From: Mycolicibacterium arenosum | GTDB lineage: Bacteria; Actinomycetota; Actinomycetes; Mycobacteriales; Mycobacteriaceae | Assembly (NCBI RefSeq): GCF_024320865.1 | Contig: NZ_JANDBD010000006.1 | Location: forward strand, 186,001 to 250,000 | Direction: 5' to 3' | DNA length: 64,000 bases | In this document: one piece after another, positions 26,545 to 35,518 of the stretch | Layout of the letters: every line of letters starts with the position of its first letter | Position numbering within the stretch: the first letter of the stretch is position 1 | Program-made: the position numbers and the translations under genes | The notes under the pieces: model-generated | What the model saw: only the letters and a program-made list of their open reading frames with translations | The model's database searches: none | Told to the model about the DNA's origin: nothing

Positions 26545-27138
26545 TCACGTCGTCGGCGCAGCTGGAGATGCGGTACGGAAGCCCCGCATGATCGTCTCCA
26601 AGTGGCGCCTCCACAACTCGCGTCCGCGTCGCTCCGGGTCGGAGCGTTCGGAGTGAATGACCCCGCGCAGCGCCCACACGGCGGTGGTGATGTCGTCGGG
26701 GGTGACGTCGTCGCGTATCGACCCTTGCCGCTGGGCGCGAACGAGCAACTCAGTCGATAGGTCTCGCAGCTGTTCGACGAGGTGCCGCGGCGCGAGTTCG
26801 CCCCATCGGGGCGCGGAGAGGCCGCCCTTCTCGGCCAGCTCGACGCCCACGGTCTCCAGGAATAGCTGCAGGCCGGCTTCCGGCGGTGCGAGAGCGGCGG
26901 TCTCGGCGGCACCGATCAATCGGCCGAAGAATCCGGTGAGGACTTCCCGAACCAGGGCGTCCTTGTTGGCGAACCGGCGGTAGAGCGTCGCGGGCGCCAC
27001 ATCGGCTGCCTTGGCGACGTCGTCGAGGGTGGCCTCCGGCCCACGGTCGGCGAACACGGCTTCAGCGGCACTGACGAGCCGTTCGCGGTTGATCACGGCA
27101 TCACGACGCATCGCCTCGCCCCGCTTTCTCCTGGTCAT
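26545..27138 (-). CDS. TetR-family transcriptional regulator
   Basis: A 197-residue regulator (ATG 27138; ATG 27111 also possible). The N-terminal HTH is [48 protein letters not shown]. The all-helical ligand domain contains [15 protein letters not shown] and a C-terminal [18 protein letters not shown] typical of the group related to TetR_C_33-like domains. It is divergent from an aldo-keto reductase/SDR/P450 operon, with a 17-bp inverted repeat in the intergenic promoter, so it probably represses that operon and itself. The inducer is unknown. Confidence 0.87.
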   Translation of the reverse strand: MTRRKRGEAMRRDAVINRERLVSAAEAVFADRGPEATLDDVAKAADVAPATLYRRFANKDALVREVLTGFFGRLIGAAETAALAPPEAGLQLFLETVGVELAEKGGLSAPRWGELAPRHLVEQLRDLSTELLVRAQRQGSIRDDVTPDDITTAVWALRGVIHSERSDPERRGRELWRRHLETIMRGFRTASPAAPTT

Positions 27139-27180
27139 CGCGTGCGGGAATGTTGCGCCCCGCCTCCGGGTTGACTCTTC

Positions 27181-27197
27181 TGAGAGTATAACTCTCA
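27181..27197. promoter_or_regulatory. TetR operator in the divergent promoter
   Basis: TGAGAGTATAACTCTCA consists of two perfect 7-bp arms around a 3-bp spacer. On the minus strand it contains TATACT, a good -10 for tetR. On the plus strand TTGACT (27171-27176) just before it may be a -35. A TGAGAG half-site recurs at 27202-27207. Binding of the adjacent TetR here would block both directions. Confidence 0.7.
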
Positions 27198-27208
27198 CTT
27201 ATGAGAGG

Positions 27209-28267
27209 ATGGTGGTGGACATGGTGTCCGCAGCGATCGACGGCTCGGCCAGGGTGCACCTCGGGCATTCGGATCTGGTGGTGCGCCCGATCGGTCTGGG
27301 CTGCATGGGGATGTCGCAGTTCTACGGCGATGCCGATGACCGTGAGTCCGTCGGAACGATTCGCGAGGCGATCGACCTCGGCGTGGACTTCCTGGACACC
27401 TCCGACGTCTACGGCGCCGCTGACATCGGCACGGCGGACAACGTCCGGGGGTTCGGGCACAACGAGCGGTTGATCGGAACGGCGATCAAGGGGCGCCGTG
27501 ACCGCGTCGTGCTCGCCACGAAGTTCGGTGCGAAGGTCAACGCCGGTGGTGACGGCGTGACGTTCGACGGGCGCCCCGAGTACATCCGTGCGGCGTGTGA
27601 GGCGAGTTTGGGCCGCCTGGGCACCGACGTCATCGACCTGTATTACTGCCACCGGCTCGATCCGGGTGTCCCCATCGAAGACACGGTGGGGGCGATGGCC
27701 GAGCTGGTCACCGCGGGCAAGGTGCGTGCGTTGGGACTGAGCGAGGTCGGGTCCGACCTGATCCGCCGGGCGCACGCGGTCCATCCGATCACCGCGCTGC
27801 AGAGCGAGTACTCGCTCTGGGAACGACGTGTCGAAGAGGGGATCACCGCCACGTGCCGCGAACTGGGCATCACCCTGGTCCCTTTCAGTCCCTTGAGCCG
27901 CTCGGCGCTCACCGGTGCGATCAAGCCCGGTGACACGTTCGCGGCGAACGACTTCCGCGCCACCAATCCGCGGTTCTCGGCTGACAATCTCGCCACGAAC
28001 CTCGAACCGGTCGAGGCGCTCGCCGAACTGGCGGCCGAGAAGGGTTGCCGGCCGGGTCAACTGGCGCTGGCCTGGCTGTTGGCTCAGCCGCTGGACGTCG
28101 TCCCGATTCCGGGGACCAAGCGCGTCGAGTACGTCCGGGAGAACCTCGCCGCCACGTCGGTGGCGATCAGTGCCGACGAAACCGCCTACCTGAGTTCGAT
28201 GTTCGCGCCCGGCCGCATCGTCGGGGATCGATACACGGCCGCGCACCAGCGCGCCGTCGCACAGTGA
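27209..28267 (+). CDS. Aldo/keto reductase
   Basis: A 352-residue NADPH-dependent TIM-barrel oxidoreductase of the AKR11/AKR13 type. [12 protein letters not shown] opens the barrel. Tetrad residues fit D and Y in DTSDVYG, K in VVLATKFG and H in [25 protein letters not shown] binds the cofactor phosphate. The first in-frame ATG is 27209; ATG 27221 is equally plausible, and homology starts after both. It is the first gene of a putative TetR-controlled operon with an SDR (13-bp gap) and a P450. Carbonyl reduction of a xenobiotic or lipid aldehyde is likely; substrate unknown. Confidence 0.88.
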   Translation: MVVDMVSAAIDGSARVHLGHSDLVVRPIGLGCMGMSQFYGDADDRESVGTIREAIDLGVDFLDTSDVYGAADIGTADNVRGFGHNERLIGTAIKGRRDRVVLATKFGAKVNAGGDGVTFDGRPEYIRAACEASLGRLGTDVIDLYYCHRLDPGVPIEDTVGAMAELVTAGKVRALGLSEVGSDLIRRAHAVHPITALQSEYSLWERRVEEGITATCRELGITLVPFSPLSRSALTGAIKPGDTFAANDFRATNPRFSADNLATNLEPVEALAELAAEKGCRPGQLALAWLLAQPLDVVPIPGTKRVEYVRENLAATSVAISADETAYLSSMFAPGRIVGDRYTAAHQRAVAQ

Positions 28268-28280
28268 AGTGGAGGAGAAC

Positions 28281-29141
28281 ATGAGCAAGGTGTGGTTCAT
28301 CACGGGGTCCACTAGGGGATTCGGCCGCCAACTGGTCCGAGCCGCGCTGGAGGCGGGCGATGCGGTCGCGGCGACCGCACGACGCCCCGATCAGCTCGCG
28401 GACCTGGCCGACGTCTACGGGGATCTCATCCTGCCGCTGCAGCTCGATGTCACCGACGCCGCTGCGGCCCGTACGGCGATCCTGGCGGCGCGGGAGCGCT
28501 TCGGCCGGATCGACGTCATCGTCAACAACGCCGGCTACGCGAACGTCGCGCCGATCGAAACCGGTGACGAGGAGGACTTCCGCGCGCAGTTCGAGACCAA
28601 CTTCTGGGGCGTCTACAACGTCTCGAAGGCCGCCATTCCCGTGCTGCGAGAACAGCAGGGCGGCTTGATCATTCAGTTCTCCTCAATGGGCGGGCGGGTC
28701 GGGGGATCGGCGGGCATCGCGTCCTACCAAGCGGCGAAGTTCGCGATCGACGGCTTCTCCCGCGTCCTGCGAACCGAGACGGCGCCGTTCGGGATCAGGG
28801 TCCTCGTCGTCGAACCCAGTGGCTTCGCCACCGACTGGGCGGGTTCGTCCATGGAGATCGCCGACGTTCCCGACATCTACGCCGACACGGTGGGCGCGAT
28901 GAACACGGTGCGGACGAGCGATGCCGTCGCCGCGGGTGATCCGGCCCGCGCGGCCGACATCCTGGTCCGCATGTCACGGCGCACGCACCTGCCGTACCAC
29001 CTCCCGCTCGGCGTCAACGCCGTCGACGGCTCGATCCGCCAGGACGAATCCCTGCTCGCCGAGGATCGCATCTGGGCCGAGGTGGGTAGGTCGGCTGACT
29101 TCGCCGAACCGTATCCCGTCGACTTCCCCGCGGATCGATGA
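28281..29141 (+). CDS. Short-chain dehydrogenase/reductase
   Basis: A 286-residue SDR. WFITGSTRGFGRQLV is the cofactor loop, VNNAGYANVAPIE the structural motif, and the catalytic residues are S in IQFSSMGGRVGG and Y/K in SYQAAKFAIDGFSRVLRTE. The pattern after this (FGIRVLVVEPSGFATDW) is common in SDRs annotated as oxidoreductases acting on hydrophobic ketones. ATG 28281 follows GGAGGAG (28271-28277); the earlier GTG 28269 overlaps that site and is rejected. Gap to the upstream AKR gene is 13 bp, so they form one operon. Confidence 0.88.
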   Translation: MSKVWFITGSTRGFGRQLVRAALEAGDAVAATARRPDQLADLADVYGDLILPLQLDVTDAAAARTAILAARERFGRIDVIVNNAGYANVAPIETGDEEDFRAQFETNFWGVYNVSKAAIPVLREQQGGLIIQFSSMGGRVGGSAGIASYQAAKFAIDGFSRVLRTETAPFGIRVLVVEPSGFATDWAGSSMEIADVPDIYADTVGAMNTVRTSDAVAAGDPARAADILVRMSRRTHLPYHLPLGVNAVDGSIRQDESLLAEDRIWAEVGRSADFAEPYPVDFPADR

Positions 29142-29208
29142 GCGCGGTCGCTTCAGGCGGGGCACGCACTTACTTGACACATGTGGAATAAGGGCGGACG
29201 CTGGCGTC

Positions 29209-30591
29209 ATGACGATGCGCGCCCCGACGCGTCCGCCGCTGCCTCATCCGCGCGGGCGGGTTCCGGTAATCGGCGATCTCTTCGCGTTCGACTTCGACAC
29301 GCCGACGCAATCGGCCGTGGCGTTGGCCGCCGAACTCGGTCCGCTGTTCGAGCTGGAGGCGCTGGGGGTTCGGTACGTCGTCGCCGCCGGCGCCGAGTAC
29401 GTCATCGACCTCAACGACGAGACGCGGTTCTGCAAGCACCTCGGCACCGACATCGAGGCGCTGCGCGTCATCGGCGGTGACGGTCTGTTCACCGCGTACA
29501 ACGACGAGCCGAACTGGCATGTCGCACATCAGCTTCTGATGCCCGCCTTCAGCCAATCCGCGATGCGCCGCTACCACGCCACCATGCTCGACGTGGGCGA
29601 CGAGTTCACCGCGCTGTGGGACGGCTCCGTCGGCACCGCAACGGTGGACGTCTCCGCCGACACGACCAGGGTGACCCTCGAGACCATCGGGCGGTGCGCG
29701 GCGGGGTACTCCTTCGATGCGCTCACCCGCAGTGAGATGCACCCCTTCGTCGGGCACATGGTCAAGGGGCTCAAGGGGTGCGACCGGCTCGGGGCGCTGC
29801 GGGGAAGTTATCTGCCGAAGGCGTTCGCCCGACTGGCCGAGATTCCGGTGCGACGGCACGCGCAGGCGATGTCCGCGGTGGCCGACGAGGTGATCGCCGT
29901 CCGGTTGCGCGAGCGCGCCCGCGGCCGGGACGCCGCCGAGCCGGACCTGCTCGATCTGATGCTGGATTCGGAACTCGACTTCGCGAACATCCGCTACCAG
30001 CTGCTGAACTTCCTCGTTGCGGGACACGAAACCACTTCGGGCGCAATGTCGTTCGCGTTGTACTTCCTGTCGCGACACCCGGAGGCGGTGGAGAAGGCGA
30101 GGGCGGAGATCGACACCGTGTGGGGTGACGAGCCCCGGCCGTCGTTCGAGCAGGTGACGAAGCTGCGATACGTGCGGCGCGTGTTCGACGAGGCGCTGCG
30201 ACTGCAGCCCACGGTGCCGGGGTACTACCGCGGCGCCCGCGAGGACACCCTGCTGGCGGGCCGGTACCCGATGCGCAAAGGGGACTGGGCGCTGGCGTTG
30301 ACCCCGGTGCTGCACCGCGACCCGCGCTGGGGTACGAATCCCGACGAGTTCGACCCGGATCGCTTCGAGCCCGAGCGGGTCCGCACCCGGCCGGCCGGAC
30401 TGTACAAGCCGTTCGGCACCGGTCCGAGGTCGTGCATCGGGCGGCAGTTCGCGATTCACGAGGCGATCCTCATGCTGGCGGTCCTGGTGCGCCGCTACGA
30501 CCTGCTCGCCGACCCCGGATATCAGCTGAAGGTCGCCGAACGGCTGACCCTGATGCCCGACGGATTCAGGCTCGCACTGCGCCGACGCTAG
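29209..30591 (+). CDS. Cytochrome P450 resembling the P450-BM3 heme domain
   Basis: A 460-residue soluble P450. The I-helix is FLVAGHETTSGAMSFAL, the E-x-x-R is in FDEALRLQP, and the heme loop is FGTGPRSCIGRQFA with the Cys ligand. The N-terminal half follows the CYP102 (BM3) heme domain: LGPLFELEALGVRYVV, GGDGLFTAYNDEPNWHVAHQLLMPAFSQSAMRRYHATM. Unlike BM3 there is no fused reductase, so it must use separate redox partners. Fatty-acid-like or other long substrates are suggested by this similarity only. It is 67 bp downstream of the SDR gene; TTGACA at 29174-29179 could be an additional -35 but has no good -10. Confidence 0.92.
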   Translation: MTMRAPTRPPLPHPRGRVPVIGDLFAFDFDTPTQSAVALAAELGPLFELEALGVRYVVAAGAEYVIDLNDETRFCKHLGTDIEALRVIGGDGLFTAYNDEPNWHVAHQLLMPAFSQSAMRRYHATMLDVGDEFTALWDGSVGTATVDVSADTTRVTLETIGRCAAGYSFDALTRSEMHPFVGHMVKGLKGCDRLGALRGSYLPKAFARLAEIPVRRHAQAMSAVADEVIAVRLRERARGRDAAEPDLLDLMLDSELDFANIRYQLLNFLVAGHETTSGAMSFALYFLSRHPEAVEKARAEIDTVWGDEPRPSFEQVTKLRYVRRVFDEALRLQPTVPGYYRGAREDTLLAGRYPMRKGDWALALTPVLHRDPRWGTNPDEFDPDRFEPERVRTRPAGLYKPFGTGPRSCIGRQFAIHEAILMLAVLVRRYDLLADPGYQLKVAERLTLMPDGFRLALRRR

Positions 30592-30803
30592 CCAATCGCA
30601 TGCGGTTGCTTATGCATATGGGACAAACCGACCAATGCACTGAAGCTGCACGGTGGCCGTCAGTCTGCTCGATGAAACCTTGAAAGATGCTGTGAATTAG
30701 GCGAGTTGCGCGGGCTCCGGCGGGAACGACGTGGTGCGCGCCCGTCTTGGCATGTATATAGCCATAGTGATATAGATATCCCCGTGGTGCGCATAGGCCT
30801 GGT
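30592..30803 (+). promoter_or_regulatory. AT-rich promoter region of the mmpS-mmpL operon
   Basis: The 212-bp gap has an unusually AT-rich block for this genome at 30751-30780. It contains TATATA (30755-30760) and the inverted repeat GATATAGATATC (30769-30780, 5-bp arms, 2-bp spacer). It is a reasonable regulator target, with the MarR-type protein encoded downstream as a candidate. The rest of the gap shows nothing definite. Confidence 0.45.
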
Positions 30804-31271
30804 GTGCGGGTGAAATCGGTGCCCGCGGGGCGATGGGCGGGACGCGGCCTGTCGGGTCTCGCGAAGATCTGGATCCCGCTGGTGCTCGTCGTGGTGCTGG
30901 CGGTGGCGGGCCTGGTGGTGTCGCGACTGCACGGGGAGTTCGCGTCCCGGGACCTCAACGCCAACGCCGGTGCCGGTATCGAGATCGTGCAGTTCAACCC
31001 CAAAGTCGTGACGTACGAGGTGTACGGCGCACAGGGGGACACCGCCCAGATCGGCTACTTCGACCCGGACGCCAAGGTGCACGAGGTCAGCGCTCCGCTG
31101 CCGTGGACGGTGACCGTGTCCACCACGCTGCCCACCGTTTTCGCCAGCCTGATGGCGCGGGCGGACGGTGACCAGATCGGATGCCGCGTCACCGTGAACG
31201 GAACCGTCCGCGAAGAGCAGTCGGCCAGTGGGGTCAACGCCCAGACGTACTGCCTGGTGAAGTCCGCATGA
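30804..31271 (+). CDS. mmpS: MmpS-family membrane protein
   Basis: A 155-residue protein: short cytosolic N-terminus, one membrane segment (about 22-42, IWIPLVLVVVLAVAGLVVSRL), and a periplasmic beta domain with NPKVVTYEVYGAQGDTAQIGYFD, PLPWTVTVSTTLPTVFASLMARAD and the paired cysteines in IGCRVTVNGTVREE...AQTYC. MmpS proteins work with MmpL transporters as periplasmic adaptors. GTG 30804 is the first start in frame; GTG 30810 and GTG 30819 are alternatives, and no clear ribosome-binding site distinguishes them. ATGA overlap with the following mmpL. Confidence 0.9.
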   Translation: MRVKSVPAGRWAGRGLSGLAKIWIPLVLVVVLAVAGLVVSRLHGEFASRDLNANAGAGIEIVQFNPKVVTYEVYGAQGDTAQIGYFDPDAKVHEVSAPLPWTVTVSTTLPTVFASLMARADGDQIGCRVTVNGTVREEQSASGVNAQTYCLVKSA

Positions 31272-34129
31272 CCCACACCGCAGCGCCGGACTCCGCCCGC
31301 GGCCACCGGCCGTACTTCGCGCACCTCCTGCGCATCCTGTCGATCCCGATCGTCATCTTCTGGATCGCCCTCGCCGTTGTCGTCAACGTCGTCGCCCCTC
31401 AACTGGAGGTCGTCGGCGAGTTGCACGCGGCCCCAATGGCTCCCGAGGACGCGCCGTCGATGCAGGCCATGAAGTTGATGGGCGGCAACTTTCAGGAGTT
31501 CAACTCCAACAGCACGATCATGGTCGTGGTGGAGGGCCAGCAGCCGCTGGGCCCGGACGCGCACCGGTACTACGACGAGATCATCAGAAAGCTGCATCAG
31601 GACCCCGAACACATCCAGCACATCCAGGACTTCTGGGGTGACACGCTGACCGCGGCCGGAGCGCAGAGCGCCGACGGCAAAGCCGCCTACGTGATGATCA
31701 ACCTGGCAGGCGAGCAGGGCATGACGCTAGCCAACGAGGGCGTCGACGCAGTCCGCAAGGTCATCGCGGAGACGACATCCCCACCGGGCGTGCAGGCGTA
31801 CGTCGCCGGTCCGGCGGCGCTGACCGACGACCTCCACGTCATCGGCAACGAGAGCCTGGCCGAGATCACGATCATCACCCTGGCCGCGATCGCGCTGATG
31901 CTGCTGGTGGTCTACCGCTCGATCGTCACGACGCTGATCCAGCTGTTCCTGACGTTCCTGGCGCTGCTCACCGCACGCGGCGTGGTCTCGGTGCTGGCCA
32001 CGAACGGCGCCTTCGGCCTCACCACGTTCGCCGGGAACATCCTCACCATGCTCGCGATCGCCGCGGCGACCGACTACGGCATCTTCCTCTTCGGCCGTTA
32101 TCGCGAAGACCGCGGCATGGGGCTGGACCGGGACGACTCCTACTACGCCACCTTCACATCCGTGGCGCCCGTCATCGTCGGCTCCGGCCTGACCATCGCC
32201 GGCGCGACGTTCTGCCTCAGCTTCTGCCGGCTGCCGTACTTCAGCACCATGGGCGCACCCGTCGCGATCGGTATGGTCGTCGTGGTCCTGATCGCGGTCA
32301 CGCTCGGCCCCGCGGTGCTGTACCTGGGCAGCAAGGTCGGCCTCTACGAATCGAAGCGGCCGCCGCAGAGCAGGTTCTGGCGCAAGGTCGGCACCGCCGT
32401 GGTCCGTTGGCCCGCACCGATTTTCGTGGCCAGTCTGTTCATCGTGCTGATCGGCATCGTGGCGATCCCCGGCTACAAGCCGGCCTACAACGACCGCTAC
32501 TACCTGCCCGACAGCGCGCCGGTGAACGTCGGATTCGAGGCCGCCGACCGGCACTTCTCCCAGGCTCGGATGAATCCCGACATCCTGATGGTCGAGGCCG
32601 ACCACGACATGCGCAATCCCGGCGACATGCTGGTGTTGAACTCGATCGCACGCAACGTCATGCACACCGACGGCATCGCCATGGTGCAGAACATCACGCG
32701 GCCGCTCGGAATCCCCATCCAGCACAGCTCGATTCCCTTTCAGACGAGCGTGCAGGGGCAGACGAGCAACCTGAACCTGCCGTTCCAGCGGGATCAGCTG
32801 GCAACTCAGCTCAAGATGATCGACGCGACCAACCAGTCGATCGCCATCATGGAGCAGCAGTACCAGCTGTCGCTGCAGCAGACCCAGCTCACGCAGGACT
32901 CGGCGGCCAAGTCGGCGGCGCTGCTGGAGACGACGAAGCAGTTGCGCGACAACATCGCCAACGTCGACGACACGTTCCGGCCCATGCGCAACTACTTCTA
33001 CTGGGAGCCGCACTGCTTCGACATCCCCCTGTGCGCGGCCGGGCGGTCACTGTTCGACTCCCTCGACAGCATCGACGAGGTGACCAACGAAACCGAAGGC
33101 GTGCAGACGAATACGGATCAGCTGGCGGACCTCGCACCGAAGCTCACGGCGCTGCTGCCTCAGACGATCGCGACGATGAAGACCAGTAGGGACATGTCGC
33201 TGGCGTCGTACAACTCGCAGAAGACGCTCCTCGACCAGATGGAGGCGTCCAACAACACCGCGCTGGCGATGGGCGCGGCCTTCGACGACGCCAAGAACGA
33301 CGACCTGTTCTATCTGCCGCCGGAGGCCTTCACGAACCCCGACTTCGAACGCGGCCTGAAGATGTTCCTGTCACCGGACGGCAAGTCGGCGCGCATGTTC
33401 ATCACCCACGAGACGGACCCCGCGACCGTGGACGGCATCGCGCGCGTCGAGTCCGAACGCAAGGCAGCGCAGGACGCCTTGAAGATGACCTCGCTGTCGA
33501 ACGCCAAGATCCACCTCGGCGGCGTCGCGGCGACGTACAAGGACATGTCCGACGGCGCCAGGTACGACCTGATGATCGCCGTGGTGTCGGCGCTGACGCT
33601 GATCTTCATGATCATGCTGATCCTGACGCGCAGCGCCGTGGCGTCGCTGGTCATCGTCGGCACCGCCGGGAGTTCGATCGCCGCGTCGTTCGGCATCTCG
33701 GTGCTGATCTGGCAGGACCTGCTCGGCATCCAGGTGCAGTGGCTCGTCATGCTGATGTCGGTCATCATCCTGTTGGCCGTCGGCTCGGACTACAACCTGC
33801 TCCTGGTGTCGCGGTTCCGGGACGAGATCCACGCGGGCCTGAAGACCGGCTACATCCGATCCATGGCGGGCACCGGCGGTGTCGTCACATCCGCAGGCCT
33901 GGTGTTCGCGGCCACCATGGCGGGCATGATGTTCAGCGATCTGACCGTGCTGGCTCAGATGGGCTCGACCATCGCCATCGGCCTCCTCGTCGACACCTTC
34001 ATCGTGCGGTCGCTGCTGATGCCCTCGATCGCCACCATGCTGGGCAGGTGGTTCTGGTGGCCGCAGATCGTCTATCCGCGCGGCGACCACCACTTCCTGT
34101 CGCCGTCGGCGCCCCCCGTCGCGCGGTAG
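31268..34129 (+). CDS. mmpL: MmpL-family RND transporter
   Basis: A 953-residue MmpL4/MmpL5-type transporter. First periplasmic domain contains HIQHIQDFWGDTLTAAGAQS. Helices 2-6 include ATDYGIFLFGRYREDR. The second periplasmic domain has a long Gln-rich coiled coil (QYQLSLQQTQLTQDSA) and a disulfide-type loop YFYWEPHCFDIPLCAAGR. The C-terminal bundle has GSDYNLLLVSRFRDEI with the proton-relay Asp/Tyr. Probably exports a lipid, siderophore or toxic small molecule with the MmpS encoded just upstream. It is paralogous to the orphan MmpL at 23276-26068. A MarR-type gene follows after 20 bp. Confidence 0.94.
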   Translation: MTHTAAPDSARGHRPYFAHLLRILSIPIVIFWIALAVVVNVVAPQLEVVGELHAAPMAPEDAPSMQAMKLMGGNFQEFNSNSTIMVVVEGQQPLGPDAHRYYDEIIRKLHQDPEHIQHIQDFWGDTLTAAGAQSADGKAAYVMINLAGEQGMTLANEGVDAVRKVIAETTSPPGVQAYVAGPAALTDDLHVIGNESLAEITIITLAAIALMLLVVYRSIVTTLIQLFLTFLALLTARGVVSVLATNGAFGLTTFAGNILTMLAIAAATDYGIFLFGRYREDRGMGLDRDDSYYATFTSVAPVIVGSGLTIAGATFCLSFCRLPYFSTMGAPVAIGMVVVVLIAVTLGPAVLYLGSKVGLYESKRPPQSRFWRKVGTAVVRWPAPIFVASLFIVLIGIVAIPGYKPAYNDRYYLPDSAPVNVGFEAADRHFSQARMNPDILMVEADHDMRNPGDMLVLNSIARNVMHTDGIAMVQNITRPLGIPIQHSSIPFQTSVQGQTSNLNLPFQRDQLATQLKMIDATNQSIAIMEQQYQLSLQQTQLTQDSAAKSAALLETTKQLRDNIANVDDTFRPMRNYFYWEPHCFDIPLCAAGRSLFDSLDSIDEVTNETEGVQTNTDQLADLAPKLTALLPQTIATMKTSRDMSLASYNSQKTLLDQMEASNNTALAMGAAFDDAKNDDLFYLPPEAFTNPDFERGLKMFLSPDGKSARMFITHETDPATVDGIARVESERKAAQDALKMTSLSNAKIHLGGVAATYKDMSDGARYDLMIAVVSALTLIFMIMLILTRSAVASLVIVGTAGSSIAASFGISVLIWQDLLGIQVQWLVMLMSVIILLAVGSDYNLLLVSRFRDEIHAGLKTGYIRSMAGTGGVVTSAGLVFAATMAGMMFSDLTVLAQMGSTIAIGLLVDTFIVRSLLMPSIATMLGRWFWWPQIVYPRGDHHFLSPSAPPVAR

Positions 34130-34149
34130 CCGCCTACATTGAAGGACCT

Positions 34150-34626
34150 ATGACGAGGAAGCCTTCAGAGCGCGTCGAACGCATCGGTGACGCATTGGAT
34201 CACGCGACGGACCTGACCGTCCGGTACCTCGCCGACCGGGCGGGGCTCAGCACGGCCGCGGCCTACGCGATGAACCGGCTGCACCGCGAAGGCCCGGCCC
34301 GCCTCACCACGCTGGCCGCGCGGGAGGGCGTCAGTCAGCCGTCGATGACGCAGCTGGTGCAGCGGCTCGAACGTCAGGGTCTCGTTGTGCGCCATGAGGA
34401 TCCGGAGGACGGCCGGGTGGCACTCGTCGCAGTCAGTGCCGCGGGAACCGCCCTGCTCAACGACCGCAGGGACGTGCGCCGCGCCCGTCTCGACGAGTTC
34501 CTCGACACGTTGCCGCCGGAGGAGGGGAGGGCGCTGTGGCTCGCTGCAGAGGTGGCGCTGCCGATCCTGGCGCGACTCATCGAGCGGGCCGATGCGTGCG
34601 ACAGGGACGGCGAGCTGCTCGACTAA
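34150..34626 (+). CDS. MarR-family transcriptional regulator
   Basis: A 158-residue winged-helix regulator. The recognition region is LTTLAAREGVSQPSMTQLVQRLERQGLVVRHEDPEDGRVALVAVS, with the DxRx wing typical of MarR. ATG 34150 has GAAGGA upstream and lies 20 bp after mmpL, so it may be the third gene of an mmpS-mmpL-marR operon and autoregulate it. This recalls MmpR5 (Rv0678) next to mmpS5-mmpL5, but the sequence is an ordinary MarR, not an obvious Rv0678 ortholog, and orientation differs. The stop overlaps the convergent gene by 4 bp. Confidence 0.9.
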   Translation: MTRKPSERVERIGDALDHATDLTVRYLADRAGLSTAAAYAMNRLHREGPARLTTLAAREGVSQPSMTQLVQRLERQGLVVRHEDPEDGRVALVAVSAAGTALLNDRRDVRRARLDEFLDTLPPEEGRALWLAAEVALPILARLIERADACDRDGELLD

Positions 34627-35495
34627 GTCGACTCGCCGAGGAACAGCTCCTGAACAACCGAGTGGTCCCGATCGCCGAAGCCAGCACGAACCGCCTCCGC
34701 GTAGAGGTCGTGCACGACCGCCAGCATGTCGCTGCGGACGCCGACCGCGTCTCCCGCGCTGTGTGCGTACCCGAGGTCCTTGAGCTGGTTCTCGGCGCTC
34801 CCACCGAGGTCATAGCTGCGCCCGAGGAACTTGTCGGCTTTCTGCGTCAGCACGGTGCTTCCGGCGAGTCCGCCGTCGAAGATCCGCACGAGCTTATCGA
34901 GGTCGAGGTCGTACGCTCGTGCGATCGCCAGGGATTCACCGATGGCCGCCAGGTTCGACGCGACGATCACCTGGTTGCAGAGCTTCGCGACCGCACCCGC
35001 GCCGACGTCCCCCATCCGCTCGATGGTCCGCGCCGTCGCGCGCAGGATCGGCTCCATCGAAACCAGGGCCTCCTCCGAACAGCCGAGCATGACGCTCAAC
35101 GTCGCGTCGCGAGCGCCCTTGTCGCCGCCGCTCATCGGCGCGTCGATGACGTCGATCCCGTACGGCGCTGCGGTGGACGCGAAGCGCTTCACCTTGTCCG
35201 GCGAGGTGGTGCTCATGATCGCCAGGCGGCGGGTGCCCGCGGTCTGCCACGTGGTCAGCACGTTGGCCGTCGCCAGGGACTCGAGGTGGTCGACGTCGGG
35301 GAGCACGGAGAGGATCACGGTCGAGTCGAGGTCCTCGAGACGTTCCGGCGCGCGGGCGTCGGGCTCGAACGCCGTTGCCACCGAACGCGTTCGGTTCCAC
35401 ACCGCGACGTCGAAGCCGGCCGTGACGAGGTTGCGGGCGATCGGTGCCCCCATCGGTCCGAGGCCGATGACGGCGACCGACGTATCGGCTGTCAT
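34623..35495 (-). CDS. NAD(P)-dependent beta-hydroxyacid dehydrogenase-like protein
   Basis: A 290-residue member of the 3-hydroxyisobutyrate/6-phosphogluconate dehydrogenase family. The Rossmann loop is VAVIGLGPMGAPIARNL, the substrate loop is DAPMSGGDKGARDATLSVM, and the catalytic lysine is in VAKLCNQVIVASNLAAIGESL. It oxidises a beta-hydroxyacid or reduces a semialdehyde; an imine-reductase-like role cannot be excluded. It converges on the marR gene with a 4-bp overlap. No operon partner is obvious; the next minus-strand gene upstream lies 23 bp away. Confidence 0.86.
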   Translation of the reverse strand: MTADTSVAVIGLGPMGAPIARNLVTAGFDVAVWNRTRSVATAFEPDARAPERLEDLDSTVILSVLPDVDHLESLATANVLTTWQTAGTRRLAIMSTTSPDKVKRFASTAAPYGIDVIDAPMSGGDKGARDATLSVMLGCSEEALVSMEPILRATARTIERMGDVGAGAVAKLCNQVIVASNLAAIGESLAIARAYDLDLDKLVRIFDGGLAGSTVLTQKADKFLGRSYDLGGSAENQLKDLGYAHSAGDAVGVRSDMLAVVHDLYAEAVRAGFGDRDHSVVQELFLGEST

Positions 35496-35518
35496 GCCCT
35501 CAGGTTATGTCAGGGCGG

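Noticed and set aside
29174..29191. TTGACA before the P450 gene as a separate promoter
   Set aside because: No -10 hexamer occurs at 16-18 nt; the P450 is more simply the third gene of the upstream operon.
31268..34129. Direct orthology of the mmpS-mmpL pair to mmpS5-mmpL5 with Rv0678
   Set aside because: The MarR protein does not resemble Rv0678 and the gene orientation differs, so only functional analogy is kept.
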